A stretch of DNA of 64,000 bases, from assembly GCF_029873635.1 (NCBI RefSeq), contig NC_080420.1, positions 28,945,032 to 29,009,031 of the forward strand. The letters run 5' to 3'. Below are positions 12,729 through 24,175 of this stretch, piece after piece. Within the stretch, counting starts at the first letter, position 1; each line of letters begins with the position of its first letter. A program made the translations under genes and the position numbers. The notes under the pieces are model-generated. The model was not told where the DNA came from. It saw only the letters and a list, made by a program, of their open reading frames with translations, and did no database searches. This stretch comes from Malania oleifera (taxonomy: Eukaryota > Streptophyta > Magnoliopsida > Santalales > Ximeniaceae).

Positions 12729-13278
12729 TATTGGGGAATTAAACCCGGAGCAACAATCACACACGAAAAAAAAATAAAGCACATCCACACTGGAACACCG
12801 GATTTATGTGGTTCGGTCGAATCTGACTTACGTCCACGGAGCACACACCACTGCACTATAAACTGGGAGAAAAATACAAGGAGGAGGAGCCACACTGCTC
12901 AACTCTACTCTCTCTATCTCACGCTTTTCTCTCTCTCTTACTGCAACTCTCTGCACTCTGCTCTCCTTCACACACACAACTCACAGCTTCATACACTCAC
13001 ACACACAACACACTCTGCGCACAACTCATACACACCACCTCTCTGCACACACAGCTACACTGCTGCACAACTGCACTACACTCGCACACCTCCACACTAC
13101 ACACTGCTACACACATATACAGCTATATATATATATACAGAAGGGGGGGAGTAAAATCAAAGAAGGTGGCTGCAGATTTTAACAAAATCTATAGAGTAGG
13201 TAGTCGCCAGTCTTCATTTTAACATAAGCTGCATGGGGAGGTACTACTGCCGACGGTTCCACACTAGCAATCCTAACA
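12729..13278 (-). mobile_element. Copia-type solo LTR (550 bp)
   Basis: Flanked by perfect 5-bp duplications TTTAC (12724-12728 and 13279-13283). On the minus strand it starts TGTTAGGATT and ends CCCCAATA, close to TG...CA. Its length is nearly that of the copia LTRs at 35624-36177 (554 bp) and 54218-54764 (547 bp). It shares with them the motif GTGGTTCGGT...TACGTCCACGG (12808-12840). The CA-rich stretch at 12960-13140 gives spurious open frames and should not be read as a gene. No internal region is present. Confidence 0.78.
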
Positions 13279-13283
13279 TTTAC

Positions 13284-14000
13284 AAGACTAGCATGACTCA
13301 TTTTATAAAACCCAAGTTAAATAGGATGTCAAACTTTTCAAAACATTACAAATAAAAGGTCATGACATAGTGATTGCCATATTTCATGTTAGGCCTATGG
13401 AACAACAGGATTAAGTTAGTATATGCTTTGTATGTTCAAGCATGATGGGTAGAGTTTGCTTGTAACTATATCTAAGCAAAAGGAGAGGTCCCTACCCTTG
13501 CCTAAACGTCATTGTGATTTTCCCCCTCAAGTCATAATTGAAGGGAAGGGAAGTGGTTTGTCTACCTTTCACAAGTTCGGATAGGGTTACTAATGGTGCA
13601 TAACACACATTGCAAAACCTTAATTTAATTTCATGTTCATATGAATTCAAAATAAATAGTTATCAATTAGTATTAAAGTCTTTTTTCTTTTTCCAATCAT
13701 TCACCGTTGTGTACTTGAAAAAATTGATTTTTATTTCTTCTAAAAATTAAAATTCATGGATAAATATGATGCCCAATCTATACGCAATCAAAGTACACAT
13801 TTCTTAATGAATTTTGGTTGAATTGAATGTATAAGTTTTTAAATTTTGATCATGAGTATATATTAAAAGACTTTTTGGTGGTTGAAGTTTTTATATAATT
13901 AAAAAAAAAACTGAGAAAATTATAAGAGTATGACACGTGGCATGTGGTTGTGTGAAAAAAAAAAAAAATTAAAAGGAATGTTTTTGAAAAAGGGAAGCCG
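13284..14000. other. AT-rich spacer, nothing recognised
   Basis: About 700 bases with homopolymer runs and no support for a gene or element ends. Confidence 0.4.
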
Positions 14001-14102
14001 GTTTTTCTTCTTCTTCTTCTTCGCTGCTCTACCAACGACGCCAACAGCAGCCCCCCGTCGCCGTTGCTGCAGCCGCCGCAGTCTCACTTTGCCTCCACCA
14101 AA

Positions 14103-14243
14103 ATGGAGCTCGTCTCGCCCGGCTCGAAGAACAGCCTCTCGGACCGCAGCCCCCAGATGACAGCCTGTCCGGCCGCGTATATAGGGCTCTTACCTTTGAT
14201 TGTAGTGTTGGCACCGCCCAACAAGCAATACAGTTTGAAATGA
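14103..14243 (+). CDS. Small ORF in a GC-rich island (46 codons), unrecognised
   Basis: An ATG at 14103 opens 46 codons, ending KQYSLK at the TGA at 14241-14243. The first half is polar (SPGSKNSLSDRSPQ); the second is hydrophobic and could span a membrane (IGLLPLIVVLA). It coincides with a GC-rich island of about 200 bases (14030-14200), which is unusual in this AT-rich window and could be a gene fragment or captured exon. I do not recognise the product. A minus-strand frame across the same island is equally unproven. It may be non-coding. Confidence 0.2.
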   Translation: MELVSPGSKNSLSDRSPQMTACPAAYIGLLPLIVVLAPPNKQYSLK

Positions 14244-15006
14244 ACCACCGGTTGATCTCCTCCTTCTCCTGCTTTTCTCTTGTAAAGTAAAATTTTCCTT
14301 TTTCTTTCACTTTTCTTGGTGCCAAACATGAAAAGTCTTTATATATATATAGTTTGCCCTTTTCTAATTCTGTGTCTGAGACCAAATTGAATTTGAGTTA
14401 ATTTAGAGAAATTAGGATTCGTACAAAATATTTTTAATTTTCATTTTAGTTTTCTAAAAAAATTATTAAAAGGTTAGGTTAGTTTAATTTTTTTAGTTCC
14501 ATATGTAAAATAGTTTATTTTTATTTTAAAGTTTTAAATAATTTTAAAATATCACTTTTTTACAAATTTTGAAATTTTTTTTTTTTGATTTTTTATTTCT
14601 TAGCAGGGTATGGAATTTAATTTTTGTATTTAAACTTATGCGAATTATGATAAAATATAATATTGAGTGGCTTCCATAAATTTAAGTCTCAAAATTTATG
14701 ATTCTAAATGTATTCTTAAAGAATTTTTTAGAGAATTAAAAAATAAATAGTTATTTTGTAATCATTTTAAAATTTTAAAATAAAAAAATAGAAGAACTAT
14801 TTGCATGGTTAACCTAATTTTTTTTATTTTTTTACCTTCTTAATACAAAATCTTGTAAAACTAAAAAATAAATTAGAATTTTTATAATTTTTGATGAATC
14901 TAAAATAAAAATAAAAAAATATTCTCTTATATATTATTTTAATTTACAGAAATACATTTAGTTTCCACGAATTCAAATAAAAAAAAAAAAACTACGACAA
15001 ATGATT
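14244..15006. other. AT-rich spacer
   Basis: Very AT-rich with short A and T runs. No WD40-coding sequence is seen, although this is where the rest of the zfwd relic would be expected. Confidence 0.5.
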
Positions 15007-15122
15007 TTAATTTTGTGTGCTAAACAAAGTTGGATGTTTTTTTTTTTCTCGCGAGGTATGCTTTATTATTTTGACATAAATAAATAAATAAATAGGTACA
15101 TATTTTCTCAGTCTTCCTTCCA

Positions 15123-15151
15123 ACACCACCACCACCACCACCACCACCACC
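15123..15151. repeat. (CAC)n trinucleotide microsatellite
   Basis: About nine CAC/ACC units. On the minus strand it falls inside the open tail of the zfwd relic as polyvaline, which argues against a constrained protein there. Confidence 0.9.
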
Positions 15152-15259
15152 GTGCATTCGACCCCATGTGGGGTTAAAATTTGGGATTCTCCGTTTTGAA
15201 CCCTTTGAAAATCCCGAATCATCTGAGAACCCATGCGGCCGCTTGGATGATGTACCATT

Positions 15260-15423
15260 AGAACAGAAGTGGTGTATGGAGGGGGCAATTCTCTGTGCAA
15301 GTAAGGACAGGGAAATTTATTGCAGTTGCCTGCCCGCCAATGGAAGCACACCTTCTGTTGCTTCGTGTCGTTCGAAAGTCTCCCGAGTCTGCTGAACACG
15401 CGCTTGTTACCGTCTAAGCCCAT
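15260..15423 (-). pseudogene. Relic of a CCCH zinc-finger/WD40 (zfwd-type) gene
   Basis: Minus-strand frame from the ATG at 15423. It begins MGLDGNKRVFSRLG and contains one CCCH finger, VCFHWRAGNCNKFPCPYLH (C-x7-C-x4-C-x3-H), then HRELPPPY. This is the N-terminus of plant zfwd proteins, which continue with a second CCCH finger and seven WD40 repeats. Similarity stops about 50 residues in. The open frame runs on to 15007 but becomes low complexity, including nine valines encoded by a GTG microsatellite. No second finger or WD40 repeat was found on the minus strand down to 13 kb. It is therefore a 5' fragment, either a truncated duplicate or the stump of a deleted gene. A distant downstream exon cannot be fully excluded. 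Its start lies 229 bases from the divergent PPR gene. Confidence 0.65.
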
Positions 15424-15652
15424 AGCTGATCACGACTAGAATATGTAGTATAGAATCAAGAACTTTCTGTGTCTTTAAAAGTTGAAAGCTCAGGGTTGGG
15501 GAAATGGAGGATCGGTGAAGACAAAGAATGGAATTCGATCATCAGAAAACCCTAATTCGTTAATGTCAATATCAGAAATACTAAATCGCTACTCTCTTTC
15601 ACTCTGAAGAACCTTCCTCGCTCCAGCCAAACAGGCGCCACTAAGATTCACC
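15424..15652. promoter_or_regulatory. Possible bidirectional promoter, zfwd relic / PPR gene
   Basis: 229 bases separate the two divergent ATGs. Both leaders and any core promoter elements must fit here if both are transcribed. No clear TATA box was seen, which is usual for housekeeping-type plant promoters. Confidence 0.4.
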
Positions 15653-17245
15653 ATGCTTTACAGATTCCAACCGTTGCGAACGGTTTTCTGGGAAAATACC
15701 CGACTGGTATTCAAATATGAACTCCTAACCCCGCCCAGAAGAGACTCCTGTTTGCAACTCATTTCACGCGAAGCCCACTCTTACCTTGCCCCTCCTCGGG
15801 TTTTCCACAGCGACAAGACCGACCTATCCAACTTCCATTCAAGAGCTCAGTTCCTTCACTCGGGGACAGGTTCTGAAGTTGTCGCGGCGTCTCGACTAGA
15901 CCCAGATGATCAATCTGCCATCGCAGTCCAAGATCTCCTCAAAATTCACAGGGACAGCTCAGTGGAGCAGCTTGAGCAAGCTTTCGATCGATGTGGGCTC
16001 TCGCTGAACGATGATTTAGTCCTCAATGTGCTCAAGCGGCATCGTTCGGATTGGAAACCCGCTTATCTGTTCTTCAATTGGGCATCCAGAGGAGGAGCAG
16101 GATGTGGGTATGCACCTGGGTCCGGCGCTTGCAATGAGATTCTCGATATTCTTGGGAAAATGAAGCGTTTCAATGAACTGAACCAAATGCTCGACGAAAT
16201 GTCCAAGAGAGGAGGCGTCATCAACGAAAGAACATTCGGGATACTGCTAAATAGATATGCCGCCGCTCATAGGGTGGAAGAAGCAATTGACATCTTTTAC
16301 AAGAGGAAACAGTACGGCTTTGAGCTTGATTTGATTGCGTTTCAGACGCTTCTGATGTCGCTGTGCCGATACAAACATGTGGAAGCTGCAGAATTTTTGT
16401 TTCACTCCAAGAAGCATGAATTCCGGCCCACTATTAAAACGAGGAACATAATTCTCAATGGATGGTGTGTGTTGGGAAATTTGCGGGAGGCCAAACGGTA
16501 TTGGAATGATATAATCTCCTCCAAATGTAAGCCTGATTTGTTCACGTATGGAACATTCATCAATTCATTGACGAAAGCTGGAAAATTGGGCACAGCAGTC
16601 AAGCTTTTTCGAGCAATGTGGGAGAAGGGTTGCACCCCGGACGTCCCAATATGCAATTGCATTATCGATGGTCTGTGTTTCAAAAAGAGGATTCCTGAAG
16701 CTCTCGAAATCTTCAGGGAAATGAATGAGAAAAACTGTCTTCCAGATGTTGCCACATACAACTCGCTCATCAAACATCTCTGCAGGATTCAGCGGATGGA
16801 AAAAGTATACGAGCTTTTGGATGAAATGGAGCAGAAGAAAGGGTGTTGTTCCCCAAATGCTAGAACATACGGGTACTTGCTGAAATCCACAAAGAAGCCG
16901 GAGGCAGTCCCCATGCTTTTGGAAAGGATGGAGAGAAATGGATGCAAGATGCTTGGAGACACCTACAATTTGATATTGAAGTTGTATGTGGAGTGGGATC
17001 ATGAGGAGGGAATAAAATCTACTTGGCTTGAGATGGAGAGTAATGGGTTGGGACCAGACCAGCGATCCTACACCATAATGATTCATGGGTTGTTTGATAA
17101 AGGGAAGATAGAGGATGCCTTGTGCTATTACAGTGAGATGACATCGAAGGGAATGGCGCCAGACCAGAGGACCAAGTTGCTGGTGAATGCCATGAACATT
17201 AAACTGAAGGAGAGAAATGGTGGAAAGTGGGGTACCAGAGAATAG
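15653..17245 (+). CDS. P-class pentatricopeptide-repeat protein, probably organellar
   Basis: A single intronless frame of 530 residues. The N-terminus (about 60 residues) is rich in Arg, Ser and hydrophobics with few acids, fitting a mitochondrial or plastid presequence. About ten 35-residue P-type PPR motifs run from about residue 155 to 515, e.g. DVATYNSLIKHLCRIQRMEK and DQRSYTIMIHGLFDKGKIED. No E, DYW or SMR domain is present, so it is a pure P-class protein. Such proteins bind organellar RNA and affect its stability, splicing or translation. The FFNWAS segment before the repeats and the end MTSKGMAPDQRTKLLVNAMN resemble the At1g80550/At3g15200 group, recalled from memory. The RNA target is unknown. 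The start is the first ATG after in-frame stops. The reading frame looks intact. Confidence 0.93.
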   Translation: MLYRFQPLRTVFWENTRLVFKYELLTPPRRDSCLQLISREAHSYLAPPRVFHSDKTDLSNFHSRAQFLHSGTGSEVVAASRLDPDDQSAIAVQDLLKIHRDSSVEQLEQAFDRCGLSLNDDLVLNVLKRHRSDWKPAYLFFNWASRGGAGCGYAPGSGACNEILDILGKMKRFNELNQMLDEMSKRGGVINERTFGILLNRYAAAHRVEEAIDIFYKRKQYGFELDLIAFQTLLMSLCRYKHVEAAEFLFHSKKHEFRPTIKTRNIILNGWCVLGNLREAKRYWNDIISSKCKPDLFTYGTFINSLTKAGKLGTAVKLFRAMWEKGCTPDVPICNCIIDGLCFKKRIPEALEIFREMNEKNCLPDVATYNSLIKHLCRIQRMEKVYELLDEMEQKKGCCSPNARTYGYLLKSTKKPEAVPMLLERMERNGCKMLGDTYNLILKLYVEWDHEEGIKSTWLEMESNGLGPDQRSYTIMIHGLFDKGKIEDALCYYSEMTSKGMAPDQRTKLLVNAMNIKLKERNGGKWGTRE

Positions 17246-18880
17246 ACAGTGACAAGCCTTGACAGCTTGTCAAGGCTTTCAACTGGAAGAGCAAGGAAGA
17301 AAGGAAAGGGTCTAGGTCTAGGTCGAGGTGGTGCTGTTTATTTTCATGTTCTGTTTGATCAATCATATCTATGTTTTCTTTCCCGATTTAAGAGTGAGAA
17401 TTGATGACCTATCTCCGTGTACTAGGAAGTAACGGTAGTGGTCTCCACCATGGATGTATGGATTCATTCTTTAATTTATCAGGAGCACAACAATATATAT
17501 ATTTTTTTTGCTTTTGTTTTTTTTAAGGCAGCCAAACCCTAATGTTTGAATAGAGCTCAGCTAAGTTGAGAGGATCTTGGGTTTTTTTTGGCATCATGTG
17601 TATTTTATTTTGTTCTTATAATGTTCTTATTGTGAGTGAGGATAATAAGATTTACTAATGATATTACAAGAATTTCCAGTTCAAATGAGACATTCCCTGC
17701 AATACTATAAGCAAGTTAAATTATTAAATAGTACCAGAACACAAGTAGTTCATGCCCCTAATTCATATGCATACTTTTACCTGTGAAATATGCACCCACC
17801 AAATAAAACGTGTGAACAAAAAATCTCAAGAGGACTCTGCAAGAGGATGCTGTTTGAAAATTGGGCTGATCATGAGGGCATAATGAACTCCAATGTTGAC
17901 TTTGAATCAGCTTAGCATGAGGAAAATATGGTTGTTGGTAAAGCCCATGAGGAGAGATTTGATGAAGCAGATAGACGATGGGGTAGTGATGACCAATTTA
18001 GTTGAAAGTGCCCATGTCATGGCAGCAGAACAAATGAGGGAATAGAGGTTGATGATGGTGGAAAGGATTTCAATCCGGACATCCTTGCTTTTAGGTCATC
18101 ACCATACTCTCGGTTCTAATCTGTGAACCCTCCAATTCTGCCTTCCAGCACTAATGCTGTCATTTGAAGTGAGAATACAAAACCCAATCTAAACCACCCA
18201 AAATGAGCTTTTATATAGCTGGTTGCATTAGCTTAGAAGCCTCACAAATCTAGTCAACCTGTGTGCCTGAGAGGGAGTAGTGAGAGTTGAGTTTCTTTTT
18301 AAACAATTTCTAAATTAGGTTTTACGAAAATAGGTCATCAATGAGTGATCATAGTGTGTGTAATCTCTGTATGTTTCTGTGTATGTGTGTGAGAGAGAGA
18401 TATTTACGTTTATGTGGTTCGTATATAACTGTAATGAATTGAAGAATGATGGCATATTTCATTGCTCAAAGAAAACACCGATATTTCAAAATCCATAGGC
18501 TGTTTTCAGGTGCAGATTCCAAGAAACTTAAAATTACGCTTTCATATAAACATGGCTGCAAGTGCAAACCCAAGAAGGCTCGGTGATTTCATCCCTACCT
18601 GATTTGAGTTGATCGTTGAGGTTTGAATTGATTATTCCACAATTTCTTTACTAGAAAATATTAAACTCTGTGTCTCTTAATTACCATGAATGAATTCTTT
18701 TTATGCTTCTTTTTTTAAACTATCTACACATGTCCATTTGTGTCTAGGTGTTGATTGTTTGTGGCAGAGATGGTGGTGTCCTAGGCAAAGTTTCTTGCCG
18801 TGCTAGTATTGACCAAATGGTATTTTGCGAAATTGATGATAGTAGTTGATGTGAATAATACAGATATTCTTTGATGTATG
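17246..18880. other. Intergenic region downstream of the PPR gene
   Basis: The probable PPR 3' UTR comes first. At about 17830-18170 there is a less AT-rich stretch with several short open segments in different frames (e.g. LMKQIDDGVVMTNLVE). It may be a decayed coding fragment, but no family is recognised. The remainder has no clear element ends. Confidence 0.35.
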
Positions 18881-18899
18881 ATTATACTTGTGCTTCTTC

Positions 18900-19934
18900 T
18901 AGTTTTCTCTGTGTCTGCGTGTTTTTTTTTTAGGGTCATATGCTTTCACAATAATATGTACTTGAATGTGTAGAGTGTGGAGCAATACACTGAGTTGCTT
19001 TGTGGGTTAATAGCTTGGAGGAGATATTTATTTTGATTACTTAAAGGTTAAGTTAGGTTTTTCTTTATAAACTCTCATTCTCTCTCTCTCTCTCTCTCTC
19101 TAAGATTTTTCGAGCTGTGTGTTGCCAGAATCGACGATCCGATGTCGCTACGTGGATCAGGGAAGGAATCTCTACAGGTTCTACGGATTAGAATTTCATT
19201 TCGGAGATTTTCGAATTTTTCCTGAAAATCGAGGTAAGGGTCGGTTTTTGCTTTTGGTCCGATAAATCTATAGTATATGAGATTATACTGAAGTGTTGTT
19301 CCTCGAGTATTAGTTTTCGGGATTTTCGTGCCATTGTTTTGAACAGTTAAAGTTCGGGGTTTGAAAAGTTAGGGCTTGAGTTCCAGGTCGTTTGGGTCTT
19401 CGATTCACACGCAAGTAAGGGGGTTATGTTAACACAATAATTTATACAATATGAATTGATTGAAATGTTGAAATAACTTTTAGATATCGAGTTATGACAA
19501 TTTTAGGGTTTCTGGGCCTCGGTTCGGTAAACCGACTTTATTTTTAAAACCAATTGGTTAAATTCAAATGTTATATTTTTAGAATATTGTACTTGTCATT
19601 CCGGACCTTTTCACCAGGTGGAAATGTTGTTTTCGTTGTTTAACACCCGTATTGTGATATTAATTGTTTAAATTTACTTTCGGGTTGTTTTCGAATGTGG
19701 AAAATTGTGTGGCCGATGTTGTGAAATACTGGAACTGTTGTGAAAATGTAGGAAGTTTATTTGACAGCTACGAGCCGGATTTCACGTAATGATGTGTTTT
19801 GTGAAATGATTTCAAAAGAGTGTTTAAATTGCTTAAATTGCACGATATGCTTTACGAACCCTAAAGACTGATAGTGTAGGCACGGATCCGTTGCTAGTGC
19901 GGGCACCATATTTTTGATCTATATGAACCCAGGA
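18900..19934 (+). mobile_element. Probable gypsy-type LTR fragment (plus orientation)
   Basis: Preceded by (TC)n at 19077-19100. The region has the composition of the R/U5 part of a large gypsy LTR, with GTAGGCACGGATCCGTTG and GTGCGGGCACC near 19880-19910. It contains ACAGCTACGAGCCGG (19765), which matches the reverse complement of part of the adjoining minus-oriented LTR. No TSD or outer boundary was found. Fossil fragment. Confidence 0.4.
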
Positions 19935-20911
19935 TGTCACGCCCCGAACCTGGTAATGGGACCTAGGGGCGAATAAGTAACCTAACATGTCCCTGTATCA
20001 TACAAAACATCCATGACAGAGTACAATGAATGAGGGTCCGACCTCGTGGGGTTCCCAGGCACCCTAAACACATCCATATACAACAGAATATACGCAGCGG
20101 AAAATGGTCTTCCTATACATATCCTGTACCATACTAGAGTCTATACACAAGGAAATCCAGGTCCGTAATACAAACACAACCCAGGTGTTAGCCAAAATCA
20201 CAAAAGACCACTCGATACAATCCTAATACTTACCCAAGTACCTCTCGCAGTACACCAACCACTACGCTCCCAACTCAAAGGACGTTAGTTCCGGTTACTT
20301 GAAGGACCTGAAAAATATGTACGTACAGTAGAGGTGAGACACCTCTCAGTAAGGCAGATACAGGTTATATCGGTGTGTGACATTTGACATTTGAGTGTTA
20401 TCATGAAAGCAAAACATACACAGTTAAATGCAGTTCTAGTATTAGTTTCAAAACAGTGCATACACACACACACACATGATCAAGAAACCCGATGTCGTCA
20501 CACCCTTTGGCCCGAAGCTGGCTCGCAATACTTGGCATCGGCTCGTAGCTGGCCTGTGATACATGGCGTCCCCGGCATATGGCGAACCCCAGACTCCTAT
20601 GGCATCGTACCGGTACAAACTGGTGGATTCACACCCTTCGGTGATCAGTCGGTAAGGCTCACGCCTTCAGATATAGAGCCGGACACTCTTGCCAACGTGG
20701 CAGGCGATAAACTCACGCCCTCGGATATAGAGCCGAACACTCTTTTAGTACCTGGAATGACTTAGAACCCAATTCCAATTGTATTTCATTTTTAAAACAC
20801 AACCATGCATGCTCATATAACCAAACATACCACACTCATTTGGTAATCTACAAATCATGATTTTTCAAACGTACACAGTTTAATAAAGTCAACCTTACTC
20901 TCATACCAGTT
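19935..20911 (-). mobile_element. Probable gypsy-type LTR fragment (minus orientation)
   Basis: Begins TGTCACGCCCCGAACC on the plus strand, the reverse complement of the GGTTCGGGGCGTGACA end common in plant gypsy LTRs. It contains two near-identical direct repeats of about 35 bases (CTCACGCC..CAGATATAGAGCCG at about 20658 and CTCACGCC..GGATATAGAGCCG at about 20711). It is apparently cut at 20911 by the next LTR-like sequence. It lies head to head with the fragment on its left. No internal coding region is visible. Confidence 0.5.
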
Positions 20912-21590
20912 TGTTGAGAAAAAACTAAAATAGTAGCAGAATAATTGAACTTGTTCAAAATTAATTCTCCAAATTTTCCCACTTTGCACAAATAAAATAG
21001 AACAACGACTAGAAAATATAGCCACTAAATTCTAGTTTTAGAATTTGATCTAGCAACACAGCAATCAGATCACCAAATAATTCAACAAATAATCACAAGA
21101 ATAATAAACCACTAAAACACCCAAAAACGGAACACCAACAATTTAAGTGGAAAACCCCAAATCGAGGAAAAACCACAGGACCTTAGGTCTTGGCCAAATC
21201 CAATAGATAATGAAAAGTACAAGAGTCCACAAGCTTTACAAGAGCTCTCAACAACAATGAAAATTGCAACAAATCATAAAACCCTTACTTGAAAGTCGAT
21301 CTTACCAACATGAACCTGAGATTTATAAAAGGTTGTCTCACTAGAAGAGAAAATCCAAAGAATAATGCCACAATCAAAGTTGATCAAGTTAAAGCCCTTG
21401 CTATCGTAACTGTACACCTAAAATTTCAAGTCAATCGGAATCCGTTTGGTTGCCCGATCAAGTGAATTTCTTCTTCCCATGTTTGGTAAGGTCCATCGTC
21501 AAGAGGGAAGGAGGAAGGGCAGAAAGAAAGGAAGAAAAGGGAGCGGAGCACACTGCAGACCCACGTGGTTGCCGACAGTCTTTATATATA
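20912..21590 (-). mobile_element. Possible copia-type LTR fragment
   Basis: Starts TGTTGAGAAA at 20912. It contains AATTTAAGTGGAAAACCCC (21140-21158), a form of the GTGG-TTCGG block typical of copia LTRs, and is A-rich like the other minus-oriented copia LTRs here. The right boundary and TSD are not resolved, so this is only a suggestion. Confidence 0.35.
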
Positions 21591-21596
21591 TATACG

Positions 21597-21774
21597 AAAT
21601 TATATAGGGGACCTCCCCCCTCCACGTGTCGGTATGCTTGTACTTTAAATGTTAGACATGTGGCAAATTGGTCTTACAATTTTTTAATATCAAAGGGGAA
21701 CTCATTTTTAATAAGTGTATAATTTAGGAAATTGGCATACAGACACGTGGAGAGGGAAGTCCCTTATATAATTT
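21597..21774. mobile_element. MITE with about 36-bp terminal inverted repeats
   Basis: The left arm 21601-21637 (TATATAGGGGACC..ACGTGTCGGTATGC) is the near-perfect reverse complement of the right arm 21735-21770 (GCATACAGACACGTGG..CCCTTATATA). The roughly 100-bp core is AT-rich and non-coding. The superfamily is not assigned because the TSD is unclear. It can fold into a long hairpin, so small RNAs are plausible. Confidence 0.7.
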
Positions 21775-21799
21775 TTCCGTGAGGGACACACAACAATAT

Positions 21800-23655
21800 T
21801 TTGAGTTGATTTGTATCATTTTCATTTTGGTAGATTTCTACACTGATGAGAAGGATTGTGCTGTGATAAAAAAAATTAAATAAAAAAATAGGACCATCAT
21901 ATTTATACGGCCTATTGATGTCAATAAATATAGGACCATCAATGTATATGGTATTGTTAGGTTTCTCTTCTGAAAGTTAATAGGGAAGTGATCAGATTTA
22001 GATTGATAAATATATTAGTAGGTTTCTCTTGTTGCACCAAAAAACCTATACGACTGATTACAAGTAATTGGAAAATTAGAATAAAGGTTCATTTAGTGGT
22101 ATAGTATAAAGCATGCTGCCGAGTTAACATACAGTGCGGATTGGAGAGTATGCAAACTAGAAGTACATAAATAGAGCTGTTAAAAAATTATGATTTCCAT
22201 GGGGCAAGTGAAACTGACTCCAAACAACTAATAACCCTTTAGAGGTGAACACTACATTAGATCATCATTTCAATTTTCGTTGGTGGGATTTTGTTCTCTT
22301 TGAGTTATATGTGAAATATGGGATAAAGAAATGTTGTGGGAATATATGAAGTGATTTTAGATAATTTGTTCAAAGAGGATGATGATTTCTTAAGGTAACG
22401 CCTTATTCACAACTAGTGTTGTGAATGGAGGTGCTTATGGATTTCAGTCATTTGCATGTCTGTGTAAGAGTGTAACATAGGAATTCATTGGGAAATTGAT
22501 GTCGACAAGATAGCAGAATCTTAATCTAAGAGAGGAACGCCAGAAAACTTGGCTTTCCAAGATGTGGCTGGTTCTAGTACAGAAACAAGCTTTTGGACCA
22601 AGCAAATGATGTAATTTGGTAAGATAAGATAAAAGGTAAATCTGGTAGGCTGCATCTAGGTGTTTAACAGACTGATAGAGATGTTCAAAACTTTAGGACA
22701 TCAGATTCGAGCCCTACAAGGGGCAAGAATTCTTTTGATTGGATGAAGAAAGGCAAGTTTAAAAAATCAAGTGACCATATCAAAGAAGTTACATAGACGA
22801 GTCCTAGAGGAGGAAAAGATTGGAACTTTTTTATCTGAAGAAAAGCAACGAGGAAAATGAAAGCCAACCATCATGAATGATAAACAAATAACACTAATGG
22901 AAAGGAGTAGCAAATTCAAGGAGTCATACTGAAAATGAAAGAGTCCAAGCTTTTGTAAGGTTTGTACTCCTAGAACAATACTGTCCCTTCTCAAATTCAA
23001 CCACCTAAAATCCTCATCAGCTTTCAGTGTTGAAGTTATGCGATAAACAAGACTTCATTTTTTAATTCTTCAGCTCCTTTGCTCGAGCATTTTGATAGCC
23101 TTTCATAGCTCTCTCTTATCCATTAGATAGCTGATCATGAAAAAATTAAAGAGACAACCATAAGGAGCATAAAATAGAAGCACAATTTAAATGAGATTGA
23201 CGGACAAAACAATTCGCCTTCTGCAACAATTAGGCATTCTGATGTAGATGCGGCCCAACAAAAGCAAGTGTGTCAAACACATGTTGGGGAACATCAATAA
23301 AAAACCCATGTGCAGATAAATTTGTCTCCATGGAATCCAAATCAGTTTCCAATGGCCATTCAAAACTTAGTAGATGCGTTTGGTGAACATCATATGCAGA
23401 ATGAAGAGACTATCTGGTCAGTGGTGAAGGATAAAATAAAATGGATTCACTTCTTAGAAAAATTCTAGAGATGTTTTCAAGCGTGGAGCAAAGGTAGGCT
23501 GTGACAAAACTCCCCACAAGTCGCCCCAACCACAGGAGAAATGTGTTTTTGGCACAAATGTTTTGCTGCGGGCTTAGAAAGTGCAACTACAAATGCCTAT
23601 TTGCCTCAATTTTAATAGGTCGTTGCAAATGGTGGCTCAAAAGCGTTGTGCATGG
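21800..23655. other. Unassigned intergenic region
   Basis: No host gene was recognised. Open segments are short and scattered on both strands. The stretch 22500-23550 is less AT-rich and may be an old, unrecognisable element. It ends at the chromovirus 5' LTR. Confidence 0.35.
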
Positions 23656-24175
23656 TGTCACGAGTTAAACTTGTTCAGGGCATTATGCTTGCCTGTGACC
23701 GCTTGTCTCGTGTACTTGAGATGGGTTTCCATCATGTAAATACTAGTGTAGGGTTATTTTCTGCTAGTAGTTTATTTATACGCCAAATAAGGCAGTATGA
23801 CTCCTCAGTCACTTTGATGTTTCCTAGTGTCAGGATGATAATTGCATAAAAACCTCTTTAGGGGAGGGTGAGTGTTCATCAATCATTGTAAAACTCACTA
23901 GCTATTGTCAACGTGTTTAGCCTACTTGCCTCCCTCGCTAAGCACACAATGTCAATGGAGGTGTTGTTAATGAATTACGTTTGCTTCAATGTTTACTACT
24001 TGCTTACCACGACTTTCATGAATTGATTACTGTTTCCGTTGCTATTTGAATGAATGCTAATGAAAGTGTTTTGTGGATGAATGTTGGTGAACGATAGGCT
24101 GACTAGTTAAGTAAGAGTGTTTTAGCTAGCACCTCATGGCCCTTCACAAGGGTGTGAAAATAGTTGGACCATGAT
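23656..24175 (+). repeat. 5' LTR of the chromovirus
   Basis: Starts TGTCACGAGTTAAACTTG. Its first 85-90 bases match the 3' copy at 27376 with few differences. The 3' boundary is placed just before the primer site and is approximate. Confidence 0.75.

Noticed and set aside
12669-13154. A 161-codon open frame rich in His, Thr and Ser
   Set aside because: It translates the CA/CT-rich part of a copia solo LTR with a clear TSD. Composition alone explains the frame.
15168-15395. Plus-strand open frame opposite the zfwd relic
   Set aside because: It is a shadow of the minus-strand CCCH-finger frame, which has a recognisable family match.
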